DNA from: Methylorubrum thiocyanatum
GTDB lineage: Bacteria > Pseudomonadota > Alphaproteobacteria > Rhizobiales > Beijerinckiaceae
DNA length: 64,000 bases
NCBI GenBank assembly: GCA_014138645.1
Contig: JACJIB010000007.1
Location: 62,001 to 126,000 of the forward strand
Reading direction: 5' to 3'
A program made the position numbers and the translations under genes. The notes beneath the pieces were generated by a model. That model was not told the DNA's origin. It did not search any database and saw only the letters and a program-made list of their open reading frames with translations. Below are positions 9,031 through 17,767 of the stretch, in pieces (position 1 is the first letter of the stretch; every line of letters begins with the position of its first letter).

Positions 9031-9708
9031 TCACCCCCGCCCGGGCGGCTGGTTCGGATCGATCAGATAGCCGAGCCCCCGCACCGTCTGGATCAGGTCC
9101 ACGGCGAGCTTCTTCCTGAGGCGCCCGACGAACACCTCGATGGTGTTGGAGTCCCGGTCGAAATCCTGGTCGTAGAGATGCTCGGTCAGCTCGGCGCGGG
9201 AGACGACGCGGCCGGTGTGGTGCATCAGGTAGGACAGCAGCCGGTATTCGTGGCTCGTCAGCTTGATCGGGGCGCCGTCGACGAAGACGCGGCCCGAGCG
9301 GGTGTCGAGGGTGACGGGCCCGCATGAGATCTGGCTGGACGCGTGCCCGGCCGCGCGGCGAAGGATCGCGCGCACCCGGGCCATCAGCTCCTCCATGTGG
9401 AAGGGCTTGGTGACGTAGTCGTCGGCGCCCGCATCGAAGCCGTCGACCTTGTCCGACCAGCGGTCGCGGGCGGTGAGGATGATGACGGGGGTCTTCACCC
9501 CGGCCCGGCGCCAGTTCTGGAGCACGGTGACGCCGTCGGCCTTGGGCAGGCCCATATCGAGGATGATGGCGTCGTAGGGCTCGTTCTCGCCGAGATAGCC
9601 GCCCTCCTCCCCGTCGAAAGCCTTGTCGGCGACGTAGCCGGCCTCTTCCAAGGCCGCCACGACCTGTCGGTTGATGTCCCGGTCATCCTCGACCACGAGC
9701 AGACGCAC
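9031..9708 (-). CDS. OmpR/PhoP-family response regulator
   Basis: This 225-residue regulator has an N-terminal receiver domain: phosphorylation site D51 in ILDMGLP, acidic pair E7-D8-D9, T79 and K101 in TKPF. A winged-helix DNA-binding domain follows (about residues 128-220), with SNTIEVFVGRLRKKL and VRGLGYL typical of OmpR/PhoP proteins. The upstream PepSY-type gene is on the same strand 39 bases away, so the two are probably co-transcribed. The matching kinase is at 6882-8297. Confidence 0.93.
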   Translation of the reverse strand: MRLLVVEDDRDINRQVVAALEEAGYVADKAFDGEEGGYLGENEPYDAIILDMGLPKADGVTVLQNWRRAGVKTPVIILTARDRWSDKVDGFDAGADDYVTKPFHMEELMARVRAILRRAAGHASSQISCGPVTLDTRSGRVFVDGAPIKLTSHEYRLLSYLMHHTGRVVSRAELTEHLYDQDFDRDSNTIEVFVGRLRKKLAVDLIQTVRGLGYLIDPNQPPGRG

Positions 9709-9747
9709 GGTCGGTCCCTCCTCATCCCGGGCGATACGCCGCCCCGC

Positions 9748-10122
9748 TCACCACTGCCCGCTCACCTGTCCCGACTGGGCATCGACCATGACGTGCATGA
9801 ATTGCCCGTCCCGGCGCAAGGCCGTCAGCAGGTAGACGAGCCCCGCCTCGTGCCGGCACAGGCTGGCGCGCTGGATCTCGGCCCGCGGGATGATCTGGCG
9901 CGCCGCGCGGATCGCGGCGATGGGCGGGACGACGCGCTTCTCGGCCACCGCCTCGCGCAGGTCGGCGGGCGACAGGCAATCGTCGCCGCGGTTCAGCGGC
10001 TCGCGCTGCTGCGCCGGCACGGGCGCCAGGGCACCGGTCTCCTCGGCGAGCGGGCCGACCGCCCCCGCCGCGAGAACCGCGGCGGTCGAGACGGCGATCA
10101 GCAGGGCGAAAGCTTGGCGCAT
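9748..10122 (-). CDS. PepSY-like exported protein
   Basis: Starting at ATG 10122 gives a 124-residue protein with a clear signal peptide (MRQAFALLIAVSTAAVLAAG). A small domain with CLSPADLREAVAEKRV, AIRAARQIIP and a C-terminal VMVDAQSGQV strand is typical of PepSY/peptidase-inhibitor-like folds. The frame stays open upstream to about 10350, and ATG 10221 is an alternative start; neither has a strong ribosome binding site. PepSY proteins often sit in front of PhoP/FeuP-type operons and may modulate the sensor in the periplasm; that role is inferred. Confidence 0.7.
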   Translation of the reverse strand: MRQAFALLIAVSTAAVLAAGAVGPLAEETGALAPVPAQQREPLNRGDDCLSPADLREAVAEKRVVPPIAAIRAARQIIPRAEIQRASLCRHEAGLVYLLTALRRDGQFMHVMVDAQSGQVSGQW

Positions 10123-10304
10123 CGAGGGTGACTGTCGCGCCAGCGCACTGAATGCGCCCTGAATGTTTGCCGGAGCCGTCCCTTTCGGGGCGGCGAAAGC
10201 AGTCTTGCGGTCGGAGGCCATGTCCCGGGTCAGCGATGTTGCCGGTGACAAGGCGGGATCGCCGCAGCGGTTCCCGTGACGCGATTGCGCAGGGGCTGGG
10301 CGCC

Positions 10305-10541
10305 TCACGCCACCCCTTCGCCGATCGCGCAGGGGTGGAGGTCGCGCCATCGGTGCAGGGCCCGTTGTGCCAGATCACCGCTGTCGACGGCATCCAGCGC
10401 GGCCTTGCGCAGGGCGATCAGCGAGCGCTCGAAGCCGTGTCGCGCCGCTTCCAGGCGGCCGGCGGCGGCGCGGGAGCGGCTCCGGCGCGAGGCGAACCGC
10501 CCGGTGCCGTCGGGGTGCCCCGCGAACATTTGTGCGGACAT
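10305..10541 (-). CDS. Small hypothetical protein at the 3' end of the GTA cluster
   Basis: This 78-residue, very basic frame has a good ribosome binding site (GAGGAAG, 3 bases before ATG 10541). It lies 18 bases downstream of the next gene on the same strand. The C-terminal half contains ALRKAALDAVDSGDLAQRALHRW, which could form helices. I recognise no family. GC-rich DNA makes spurious frames common, so the support is the ribosome binding site and the operon-like position only. Confidence 0.4.
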   Translation of the reverse strand: MSAQMFAGHPDGTGRFASRRSRSRAAAGRLEAARHGFERSLIALRKAALDAVDSGDLAQRALHRWRDLHPCAIGEGVA

Positions 10542-10559
10542 ACGCTTCCTCTCCGCTCG

Positions 10560-10913
10560 TCAGTGATTCGCCCGGTGCTGCAACTCGCCGATGCGCCGCA
10601 GCAGGTCTTCGAACCGCTCCCGCGCACGCTCGTCGCCGTGCGCGACGGCCCGGGCGGTCTCGCCGGTGAGCCGGACCAGATCCTCCAGCACCCGGGTGCG
10701 GCTCTCCAGGGCGGCGGCCACCGCCGCGTTGGTCTGCGAGGCGCGCTCCAAGGCCGCGGCGGTGGCGCCGGTCTCGGCGATGCGCGCCTCCAGCACGCGC
10801 AGGCCGTCGCGGTAGAGATGAAGGCAGGCCAGCCCCAACAGCACCGCGACGATCCAGCCGGCGCCTCCGTCGGCGAAGAGGAGGCGCGCGGCCTCCGCAG
10901 CGATCTTGTCCAT
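10560..10913 (-). CDS. Membrane-anchored coiled-coil protein of the GTA cluster
   Basis: Starting at ATG 10913 (MDKIAAEAARLLF) gives 117 residues. One membrane helix (about residues 15-32) is followed by a long Ala/Glu/Arg-rich helical region likely to form a coiled coil (about 35-112). The open frame extends to 11000, but that extension is Gly/Arg-rich. The small size, single membrane anchor and position three genes from a lysozyme would suit a holin or spanin-like accessory; this is inference from context, with no family signature seen. Confidence 0.6.
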   Translation of the reverse strand: MDKIAAEAARLLFADGGAGWIVAVLLGLACLHLYRDGLRVLEARIAETGATAAALERASQTNAAVAAALESRTRVLEDLVRLTGETARAVAHGDERARERFEDLLRRIGELQHRANH

Positions 10914-11010
10914 GGCCCGATTCCCGGCTCCATCTCCGGCCCCGATCCCGGCCCTTCCCTGGCGTGGTCTCCCGGGAACGCCGGCTCCGGCCTCCCGCAC
11001 GCCCGAAGGA

Positions 11011-11601
11011 TCAGGCGGTCTCGCGAGGCGTCGGCGCGGGTCCGCGCCTTAAGACGCGGTCGAGCGCAGGTTCGAGGGTGTTGCCGGCGGTCGCCGCCGC
11101 CTCCAGCGGCAGGGACCGGAACACCTTCGCCGCGACGCCCTCTCCGCCGCCCGCCGCCCGGATCAGCCAGGCCGGCGCCTGATCGAGCGCCCGCTGCACC
11201 GCCTGGGCGATCACCGCCGAGCCGACGGAGACGGTCAGCCGGCGCCCGCGGACCGCCCCGGCGACGGCGTTCAGGGCGTAGTCGGTGGCGTTGCGCACGA
11301 GGCGTTCGACCAGGGCGTCGGTGACGAGAAGGCGCAAGGGGCCGCCGAAGCGGGCGAGCGCCGCCGCGACCCCGGCGGCGACGACCGGCATCGACAGGGT
11401 TGCCAAGCCTTGAGCCAACGCCAGAACGGCATCGCCCCAGGGCAGCACGAACGCGGCGGCGTCGGTGGCGGGGAGCGGGACCGCGTGCGCCGGCACGCAG
11501 CCCGAGAGGACGAGAAGGCCGAGCGGCAGGACGGGCCTGACGATGACGCTGCGGGCGAAGCGGCGGACCGCGATTCCTGCGAAAAACTCAGTGGACGTCA
11601 T
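11011..11601 (-). CDS. Hypothetical protein (possible lipoprotein), GTA-linked
   Basis: This 196-residue frame overlaps the lysozyme gene by 14 bases, which suggests coupling. A hydrophobic stretch (about residues 22-33) ends in LVLSGC, which resembles a lipobox, so it may be a lipoprotein; it lies rather deep for a signal peptide, and the true start may be internal. The rest is Ala/Val-rich with further hydrophobic segments (about residues 50-85 and 125-140). I recognise no family. Its position next to a lysozyme suggests a particle release or envelope role, as inference. Confidence 0.6.
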   Translation of the reverse strand: MTSTEFFAGIAVRRFARSVIVRPVLPLGLLVLSGCVPAHAVPLPATDAAAFVLPWGDAVLALAQGLATLSMPVVAAGVAAALARFGGPLRLLVTDALVERLVRNATDYALNAVAGAVRGRRLTVSVGSAVIAQAVQRALDQAPAWLIRAAGGGEGVAAKVFRSLPLEAAATAGNTLEPALDRVLRRGPAPTPRETA

Positions 11602-12217
11602 GAGAGCGATCCTGATCGGGGCGGAGGGAAGCGGTCAGTGCGGCGCGCGCCAGCCAGTCCCGCAGGCGCGCGCGCCAGCTGGGGCGGGCCGCGGGCGGCA
11701 CGGTGGGACGGGCGGCCGGGACTGGAGCGGAGACAGGGGTCGAGACGGGCTGCGCGTCGCCGCGCCGGGCCCGCGGCAGGGCGGCCTCGTAGGGCGTGCG
11801 GAACTGGTCGAACTCGCCCTGGCGGCGGGGGATGATCGCGGCGGGGCGGTTCCACATCAGGATCGCCTCGCCCGCACCCAGGCGATCGCCGGCCCGCAGG
11901 CGTCGCAGCACGGAGGAGCGCCGGAAGGCCGCCGGGCCGATGTTGAAGCAGAGGGAGACGAGCGCGTCGAAAGCGTGTTGCGGCAGCGGCTCGGGGAGCG
12001 CCTCGGCGACGGTGCGGACGAAGGCCGCCACGTCGCGGGCGAAGATCGCGTCGGCCTCCGCCGCATCGATGCGCAGGCCGGCCCGCGGGATCGGCGGCCC
12101 GGCGGCGGCGGTGTGGCCGATGCCGATGGTCCAGACGCCCACGCTGTCGCGGTAGGCTTCCAGCCGTCGCCCCTCCCGGGCGATCAGCACGGCGCGGCCG
12201 ACGGCACTGAGGTCCAT
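11588..12217 (-). CDS. GH24 lysozyme (endolysin), GTA-linked
   Basis: This 209-residue protein has a T4-lysozyme-type muramidase domain in its first 140 residues. The catalytic triad E15-D24-T30 has exactly the Glu/Asp/Thr spacing of T4 lysozyme, ending in TIGIGHT. LPQHAFDALVSLCFNIG and the WNRP motif are also typical. The C-terminal 60 residues are a Pro/Ala/Arg-rich tail. There is no signal peptide, so export would need a holin or another route. Endolysins release GTA or phage particles by cell lysis; the neighbouring small membrane proteins may assist. Confidence 0.92.
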   Translation of the reverse strand: MDLSAVGRAVLIAREGRRLEAYRDSVGVWTIGIGHTAAAGPPIPRAGLRIDAAEADAIFARDVAAFVRTVAEALPEPLPQHAFDALVSLCFNIGPAAFRRSSVLRRLRAGDRLGAGEAILMWNRPAAIIPRRQGEFDQFRTPYEAALPRARRGDAQPVSTPVSAPVPAARPTVPPAARPSWRARLRDWLARAALTASLRPDQDRSHDVH

Positions 12218-12263
12218 CGCAAGTCTCCGATGTGAGAGGGGATCGAGCGGTGCGGCGAGCGGC

Positions 12264-13346
12264 CTAATCGAGGCCCTCGAACAGCAGCGAGAACAGGATG
12301 TTGGTGGTGGGGCGCGCCCCGCTGCTCGACACCATCTTGAGGCACCAGCGCTGGTCGGCGTCGAAGACCGCGCTGTTGACGAGGTCGGCCGCTTGGTTGG
12401 AGCCGGCCCCGGAAATCGTGCAGGTCAGGGCGGTGTCGGTGACCAGGTTCTGGAGCGTGAAGGTCCAGCTCTCGCCGGCCCCCGGAGCGCCCTGGGTCAC
12501 CACCCGCAAGTGCCGGAACCGTCCCCGCCGGCCGGCGGCGGCGTAGACCTCGCTCTGATGGCCGCCGACGAGGGCGTGGGTGAAGTACCGCGTCGCCCCG
12601 GCGGCGACGGCGCCCGGCCCGCTATTGCCGGCGATCACCTGCCCGGTCAGCACCGGCACGTCCGCGCTCGTGATGCGCCCGGAGAACGCCACCCGCCCCG
12701 TCGTCCGGTCGATCCGCAAGGCCTCGAACCAGTCGCCGCCATTCGGCGAGACTTTGACGCGCAGCTCGTCGTCGCCGGTCAGGCCGATCTCGGCGCGGGC
12801 GGAAAATCCGCTCTGCAGCAACAGGGAGAGGACGTTGCCGGACGCCTGCTTGTTGAGGGTGTAGCGCAGATCGCCGCTGCCGCCCTCCGCGGTCGTCAGC
12901 GCGGTCCAGAGCGCCTTGTTGAGCTTGGCCGCGAAGGGGTTCTCCGCGTCCGCCCCGGTGCCGATTCCGAGGCGGGACAGGTTCTGCAGGGCGGTGAGCG
13001 TGGCCCGCAGCGGCGTCCAGGCCGAGCCGGTGAAGAGGTAGGGCTCGGCCTCGTCGGCGACGTAGGCGGTCCAGCCCGCCTGCGGCTTGAGCGACAGCCA
13101 TGCCCCGTCCTGAAACCGGGCGATGCGGCCGGACCAGCCGGTCCAGGCGCCGTCCGGATTGCCCGCGGCGATCAGGTAGCGGTCGCCGTCAGCCGGGTTC
13201 GCGGGCGGCGCGGCGCGGTCCTTGTCGAGAACGGTGAGCTGCACCAGCGTGTCGAGCAGCGCCAGCGCCTCGTTGTGGGTGACGTGCTTCTGCGCTTGCC
13301 CGCCGGCGATCAGCGGCAGGGCGAGGCTCGGGGTTGCGTCGGCCAT
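12264..13346 (-). CDS. DUF2793-containing tail-associated protein
   Basis: This 360-residue protein opens with ATPSLALPLIAGGQAQKHVTHNEAL, the DUF2793 signature found in GTA and phage clusters of Rhizobiales. WTGWSGRIARFQDGAW and WTAYVADE follow within the first 100 residues. The remainder (about 110-360) is beta-rich, like a fibre or receptor-binding tip. It lies directly downstream of the host-specificity gene. A role in the tail tip or cell contact is inferred from domain and location. Confidence 0.85.
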   Translation of the reverse strand: MADATPSLALPLIAGGQAQKHVTHNEALALLDTLVQLTVLDKDRAAPPANPADGDRYLIAAGNPDGAWTGWSGRIARFQDGAWLSLKPQAGWTAYVADEAEPYLFTGSAWTPLRATLTALQNLSRLGIGTGADAENPFAAKLNKALWTALTTAEGGSGDLRYTLNKQASGNVLSLLLQSGFSARAEIGLTGDDELRVKVSPNGGDWFEALRIDRTTGRVAFSGRITSADVPVLTGQVIAGNSGPGAVAAGATRYFTHALVGGHQSEVYAAAGRRGRFRHLRVVTQGAPGAGESWTFTLQNLVTDTALTCTISGAGSNQAADLVNSAVFDADQRWCLKMVSSSGARPTTNILFSLLFEGLD

Positions 13347-13372
13347 GGGCTACTCCGTCGCGGGATCGGATG

Positions 13373-16300
13373 TCAGGTGCGCAGGCTCACCCGCGCCCGG
13401 CGGGCCGGACCGGGGCCGGCCAGCCTGCCGAGCTGGGCTACCGAGAAGGCGATCTCGGTCAGCGCCGTGCCGAAATCGGCGATCTCGTCGGCTCCGGCGT
13501 AGAGCGCGCTCGTCGCCTCGGCGGTCAGGCTGCGCAGGGTCCGCCCCTCCTGGCCGAGGATGTCGACGCGGTAGCCCTGGCTGTCCGTGTCCAGCGGGAT
13601 GTCGGCCGGCTCCCAGGCGTCGGCGTCGCGCCGCGCCCGGCGGGTCCAGCTCAGGCGGATGCCCTCGGCCTCGCGGCGGGCGCGCAGATGCACCGGACTC
13701 AAGGGGAGGAAGGCGGTCAGGTCCGCCGTCGCCGCGAAGCCGACGACGCTGGGATCGGCCGGATCGCGCTCCGCCGCGCCGACCCGGTAGAGGAAGCGGC
13801 GGCCGGCCTCGTCGATCCGATCGACGAGGGGCCCGACGGCGCCGTCGTCGAGACGGACGATCAGGCTGCCCGCCTCGGCCCGCCGGCCCGCGGCGGCCTC
13901 GCTGCCGGCGAGCCCCCGCAGCAGGCCGGAGAACCGCCATGTGCCGGCGCCGATCAGCTCGGCCTTGGCCGCCGACAGGATCTCGGCCGCCCCGTCCGCG
14001 CCGAGGAGCGCGAACAGGTTGCCGCCCGCGAGCGCGGCGGCCTCGCCGATCGAACTCAAGCCGTCCGCGTGGCGCAAGGCGACGTCGAGGCGGGCGTTGC
14101 GGTCGAAGCGCCAGAGCGGGCCCGGCGGCAGCGGGGTCAGCGTGCGGCCGAGGCAAGCCGGATGGTCGAGGCTGCGGTGGAGCCCGAACGGCGCCCCCTC
14201 CCCGGCCGCGCGCCAGACCGCGACGGCGCCGGGCCAGGGATCGGCCGACACCGCGAGGTAGGAGAGCGGCACCGGATCGCCGCGCTCCACCGGCAGCACC
14301 AGCGGCAGGGCGAAGACCGGCCCCGGCAGGGCCGGCGGCATCCGGCCGGGTCGAGGCAGGCTTGTGGCCGATACGGGATCGGGCCGGGGGAGCGGCACGC
14401 CACGGGTCTCGATCCGGCGGCCCGTGGGCCCGTCGTCGATGCGGGTGATGCGATGGAGCGTCCCGCGGGTGTCGCCCGGGAGGGCGACGAGGTCGCCGGG
14501 CTCCAGATCGATCCGGCACGGGCTCACCCCGAAGGCCGCCGTGTCGCGGCCCGCGAGCGCGGTGTCGAGGACGGCCTCGGCGAGCGCCTGCGCGGCCTCG
14601 CGCCGGGTGACGACCGCCGCCTCGACACGCACCTCCTGCCGCCGACCGCCGGCCGGGCGCGCGGCGGCGGCGGTGGCACGGCGGTAATCCGAACTCTCGC
14701 TATCGGAGAAGCCGATCGCGAGGGCGTGCGGCAACTCGCTCTCCTGCGCCCGCACCCGGCGTAAAGGAGCATCCTCCTCGCCGAGGACGAGGTCGCCCGC
14801 GTCGATTACGGCGGGCGCGCGGCTCCGCCCGTCGCGAATCCGCAAGCGGCCGGCGGTGACCGAGACGTCGAGGCCGAACAGCCGGACGAGCGGCTCCAAC
14901 GCCTCGCGGGCCGAGAGCGGCCGGTCGAGGACGGCGCCGTCGAGGAAGCCGGCGGCGTCGATGTCGAGTGGCGCATCGATGCCGAGATCGGCCAGGATCG
15001 CCGCGACCAGCCGGTCGAGTTCCAGCCCCTCGATCCGGCCGGTGATCCAGTGGCCGAGGTCCCAGTTGGCGGCGTCCGACCACACGCTGGTGAAATCGGG
15101 AAAGGCCGGGAAGGGCCGCGCGTCCCAGGCCCAGACGAAGATGTCCTCGGCCGCGATCATCCGGCCGCCATAGAGTGGCGAGACCGGATTGTGAGCCGGC
15201 TCAAAACCGTCAGTCTGAGGGTCGAACCGGGACAGGACGGCATCGAGGCCACGCGCTTGGATCAGGTCGTCGCGGGTGCCGCGGGAGAAGGGCGGGCGGG
15301 CGTTCTCCGAGGATTTCGGATCGGGGAAGACGTTCGGCCCGTTGGTGCCGCGATCGACCGCCGGAATGCCGATCTCGGTGAGCCAGATCGGCTTTCCCCG
15401 CGGCACCCAGGCGGTCGGCCCGGTCTCGACGCCGCCCTCGCGCTCGACATGCGGGTTCGACCACCACGCCACCAGATCCTTGGCGCGGTAGATCCACGGC
15501 TTGCCGTAGGCGCCATCGGTGATCGGCGTGCGACGCTGCGCGGCGCGGTCCTCGGGGCTGGCATAATACCAGTCGAACGCCTCGCCCGCGCCGAGGCGGC
15601 TCTTGAGATAGGCGCGGTCGTAGGGGCTCGCGGCCTCCGCCGCGTCGCGGTGATCGGACCCGTCGCGCCAGTCCGACAGGGGCGGGTAGTAGTCGATGCC
15701 GACCGCATCGATAGCCGGATCGACAAAGAGCGGATCGAGGGGGAAGCGCAGGGAGGCGCCGCCCGCGCGGACGTGGGCGCCGTATTCGGTCCAATCGGCG
15801 GCGTAGACGAGGCGGACGCCTGCCCCGAGTCGGGCACGGACCTCGGTCGCGAGGCGGCGCAGGTGATCGACGGCCGGGTAGGCGCCCGCCGGTCCGCGCA
15901 CCCGTGTCAGGCCGACGAACTCGCTGCCGAGGACGAAGCCGGCGAGCCCTGCCCCCGCCGCCGCCCAGCCGGCGGCGAGGCCGGCATAGTGCCGGATCAT
16001 CGCCCCATAGCCCCGTGGGCCGGTGAAGAAGGCGGCGACCTGATCGGCGGCCGCGGCCGCACCGTCCGGACTGCCGGGGTGATCGGGCGCGGGATCGCAG
16101 GTGATGCGCCCGCGCCAGGGATAGGCGGCCTGCACCGCGCCGGCCCGGTACGGGTCCGGCAGGGCGTTGCCGGCCGGCACATCCATCATCACGAAGGGAT
16201 AGAGCACGACCGCGAGGCCGCGGCGCACCAGCTCTGCCACCAGCCGCCCGAGGCCGGCATCGGACGGCGTGCCGCCATAAGCGGCTGTGTCACCGGCGCG

Positions 16301-17275
16301 GGAGACGGCGTGTGCCGTCGCGCGGGTCAGCCCGGCGACGGACCAGGGCTCTCCCGTCGTTGCCTTCACGGTCGCATCGACCCGCGGCATCACCGTGCAG
16401 TGGCCGGCGCGCAGGTCGTCGCCGAACCAGCTCGTCACGACCGACACCCGCGCGAGGTGCGGGCAGAGCGCCTGAAGCGCGTCGAGGGAGGCGACGACGT
16501 CGCTGGCGCCCTGCAACTGAAAACGATTAGCCGGCTTTGTAGAACCCAATCCCGCATCCTCGCTGACGGCGAGCGGGTCGAGGCCGAACTCGGTGGAGCC
16601 GGGGATCAGGCACACCGCTCGGATCCTGTCGGCCAGCCCGGCCACGGGGCGGATCACCTCGAAGGCGAATTGCGGGATGCGGTTGCCGAAGGCGGCGAGC
16701 GGCAGGCGCTCGAACACGATATAGGCGAGGCCGCGATAGGCGGGCGCGTTCTCCGCGCCCTCCTTGGCGACGATGAGCGGGTCCGGCTCCTGTGCCGCAG
16801 AACCGGTATGGATGCGGAAGGCGAGCGTCGTCAGGTCGAGTTCGGTGCCGTCGGCCCAGATCCGGCGCACCAGGGCGATCTCGCCGGCGCAGAGACCGAC
16901 CGCGAGATTGGCGAAGTAACTGTAGGCGGTGCGGACCGTCCTCTGCCCGCCGGCCCCTCCTTTCGCTCCGGAGCGGCTGCGCTCGACGGTGGTGTTGGCG
17001 ACCTCGAGCGGGCGCGTCGCCCAGATCAGGGTGCCGCCGATACGGGCGCGACCGTAGACGCGGGGCATCGGTGCGCCCTCGGTGGAGGCGAGGCCGCCGA
17101 GTTCGGAGAGCCGCGGGCCATCCACGAAGCGCGGGCTGGTACCGGTGCCGAACAGGGCGTCGTCGAGGGCCGCTCCCCCGGCCGCGCCGGCGACGCGCCC
17201 GATCATCCCGCCGATGGGACCGCCGAGGGCATTGCCGACCGCCTCGCCGGCCGTCTGCAGGACGAGCGTCGTCAT
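13373..17275 (-). CDS. GTA host-specificity / tail-tip protein (RcGTA gene 15 type, TIM-barrel)
   Basis: This 1300-residue protein is the largest of the cluster. It starts at ATG 17275 with GGAGG just upstream. The N-terminus is Gly/Ala-rich (GEAVGNALGGPIGGMIG). The middle carries the GTA TIM-barrel-like domain (about residues 400-750: GFVLGSEFVGLTRVRG, VDAVGIDYYPPLSDW-like stretches, WLTEIGIPAVD). The C-terminal half resembles a phage tail-tip protein of the GpJ type. In RcGTA this product forms the baseplate fibre tip. It overlaps no gene; the NlpC/P60 gene ends 26 bases upstream. Confidence 0.92.
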   Translation of the reverse strand: MTTLVLQTAGEAVGNALGGPIGGMIGRVAGAAGGAALDDALFGTGTSPRFVDGPRLSELGGLASTEGAPMPRVYGRARIGGTLIWATRPLEVANTTVERSRSGAKGGAGGQRTVRTAYSYFANLAVGLCAGEIALVRRIWADGTELDLTTLAFRIHTGSAAQEPDPLIVAKEGAENAPAYRGLAYIVFERLPLAAFGNRIPQFAFEVIRPVAGLADRIRAVCLIPGSTEFGLDPLAVSEDAGLGSTKPANRFQLQGASDVVASLDALQALCPHLARVSVVTSWFGDDLRAGHCTVMPRVDATVKATTGEPWSVAGLTRATAHAVSRAGDTAAYGGTPSDAGLGRLVAELVRRGLAVVLYPFVMMDVPAGNALPDPYRAGAVQAAYPWRGRITCDPAPDHPGSPDGAAAAADQVAAFFTGPRGYGAMIRHYAGLAAGWAAAGAGLAGFVLGSEFVGLTRVRGPAGAYPAVDHLRRLATEVRARLGAGVRLVYAADWTEYGAHVRAGGASLRFPLDPLFVDPAIDAVGIDYYPPLSDWRDGSDHRDAAEAASPYDRAYLKSRLGAGEAFDWYYASPEDRAAQRRTPITDGAYGKPWIYRAKDLVAWWSNPHVEREGGVETGPTAWVPRGKPIWLTEIGIPAVDRGTNGPNVFPDPKSSENARPPFSRGTRDDLIQARGLDAVLSRFDPQTDGFEPAHNPVSPLYGGRMIAAEDIFVWAWDARPFPAFPDFTSVWSDAANWDLGHWITGRIEGLELDRLVAAILADLGIDAPLDIDAAGFLDGAVLDRPLSAREALEPLVRLFGLDVSVTAGRLRIRDGRSRAPAVIDAGDLVLGEEDAPLRRVRAQESELPHALAIGFSDSESSDYRRATAAAARPAGGRRQEVRVEAAVVTRREAAQALAEAVLDTALAGRDTAAFGVSPCRIDLEPGDLVALPGDTRGTLHRITRIDDGPTGRRIETRGVPLPRPDPVSATSLPRPGRMPPALPGPVFALPLVLPVERGDPVPLSYLAVSADPWPGAVAVWRAAGEGAPFGLHRSLDHPACLGRTLTPLPPGPLWRFDRNARLDVALRHADGLSSIGEAAALAGGNLFALLGADGAAEILSAAKAELIGAGTWRFSGLLRGLAGSEAAAGRRAEAGSLIVRLDDGAVGPLVDRIDEAGRRFLYRVGAAERDPADPSVVGFAATADLTAFLPLSPVHLRARREAEGIRLSWTRRARRDADAWEPADIPLDTDSQGYRVDILGQEGRTLRSLTAEATSALYAGADEIADFGTALTEIAFSVAQLGRLAGPGPARRARVSLRT

Positions 17276-17301
17276 TGGCGGAGCCTCCTGTGGCGGACGG
17301 T

Positions 17302-17760
17302 TCAGGACGGTTCGGGGAAGCGGAAGGCGTGGGCGAGGTGGCGGCGCCACCACGGCGTCAGCGCGACCTCGGTCACCGCCGCTCCGTCATGGGCATGGAT
17401 CATCGCCGCTGGACCGGTGGCGATGGCACAATGCTTTGCCGGCAAATGTGAGCGGAAGGCGAAGAGCAGGACGTCGCCCGCCCGGGGTCGGTAAGCAGCC
17501 AACGGCTCGGTGATCGGCACGAGGTGACGTTGGGCAGCGGAAAGCAGCGGGTCGTCGCCCGATGCCGATTCAGCCCAGGAGGCGGCATAGGGCGGCGGCG
17601 CCTCCGGCTCGGGGCCGAGCACCGCCCGCCAGACACCGCGCAGCAGGCCGAGGCAGTCGCAGCCGACGCCCTTCAGCGAGGCTTGGTGCCGGTAGGGCGT
17701 GCCGGCCCAGGCTCGGGCCTCCGCCACGATCCGCCCGGCAAGCGGTGACGCGTCGTCCAT
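17302..17760 (-). CDS. NlpC/P60 family tail peptidase (RcGTA gene 14 type)
   Basis: This 152-residue product starts at ATG 17760, with GAGG 5 bases upstream. The NlpC/P60 cysteine peptidase motif is GVGCDCLGLLRGVW, with C36 the likely nucleophile. The later KHCAIATG...IHAHDG segment supplies the His region. It sits 7 bases after the hub gene. In RcGTA the homologous tail peptidase is thought to cut peptidoglycan during DNA entry. Confidence 0.92.
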   Translation of the reverse strand: MDDASPLAGRIVAEARAWAGTPYRHQASLKGVGCDCLGLLRGVWRAVLGPEPEAPPPYAASWAESASGDDPLLSAAQRHLVPITEPLAAYRPRAGDVLLFAFRSHLPAKHCAIATGPAAMIHAHDGAAVTEVALTPWWRRHLAHAFRFPEPS

Positions 17761-17767
17761 GGCCACC

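Noticed and set aside
15050..17494. 814-codon plus-strand frame across the host-specificity gene
   Set aside because: It is antisense to a gene with clear GTA domains, and its translation has no recognisable domain; GC-rich DNA yields such frames by chance.
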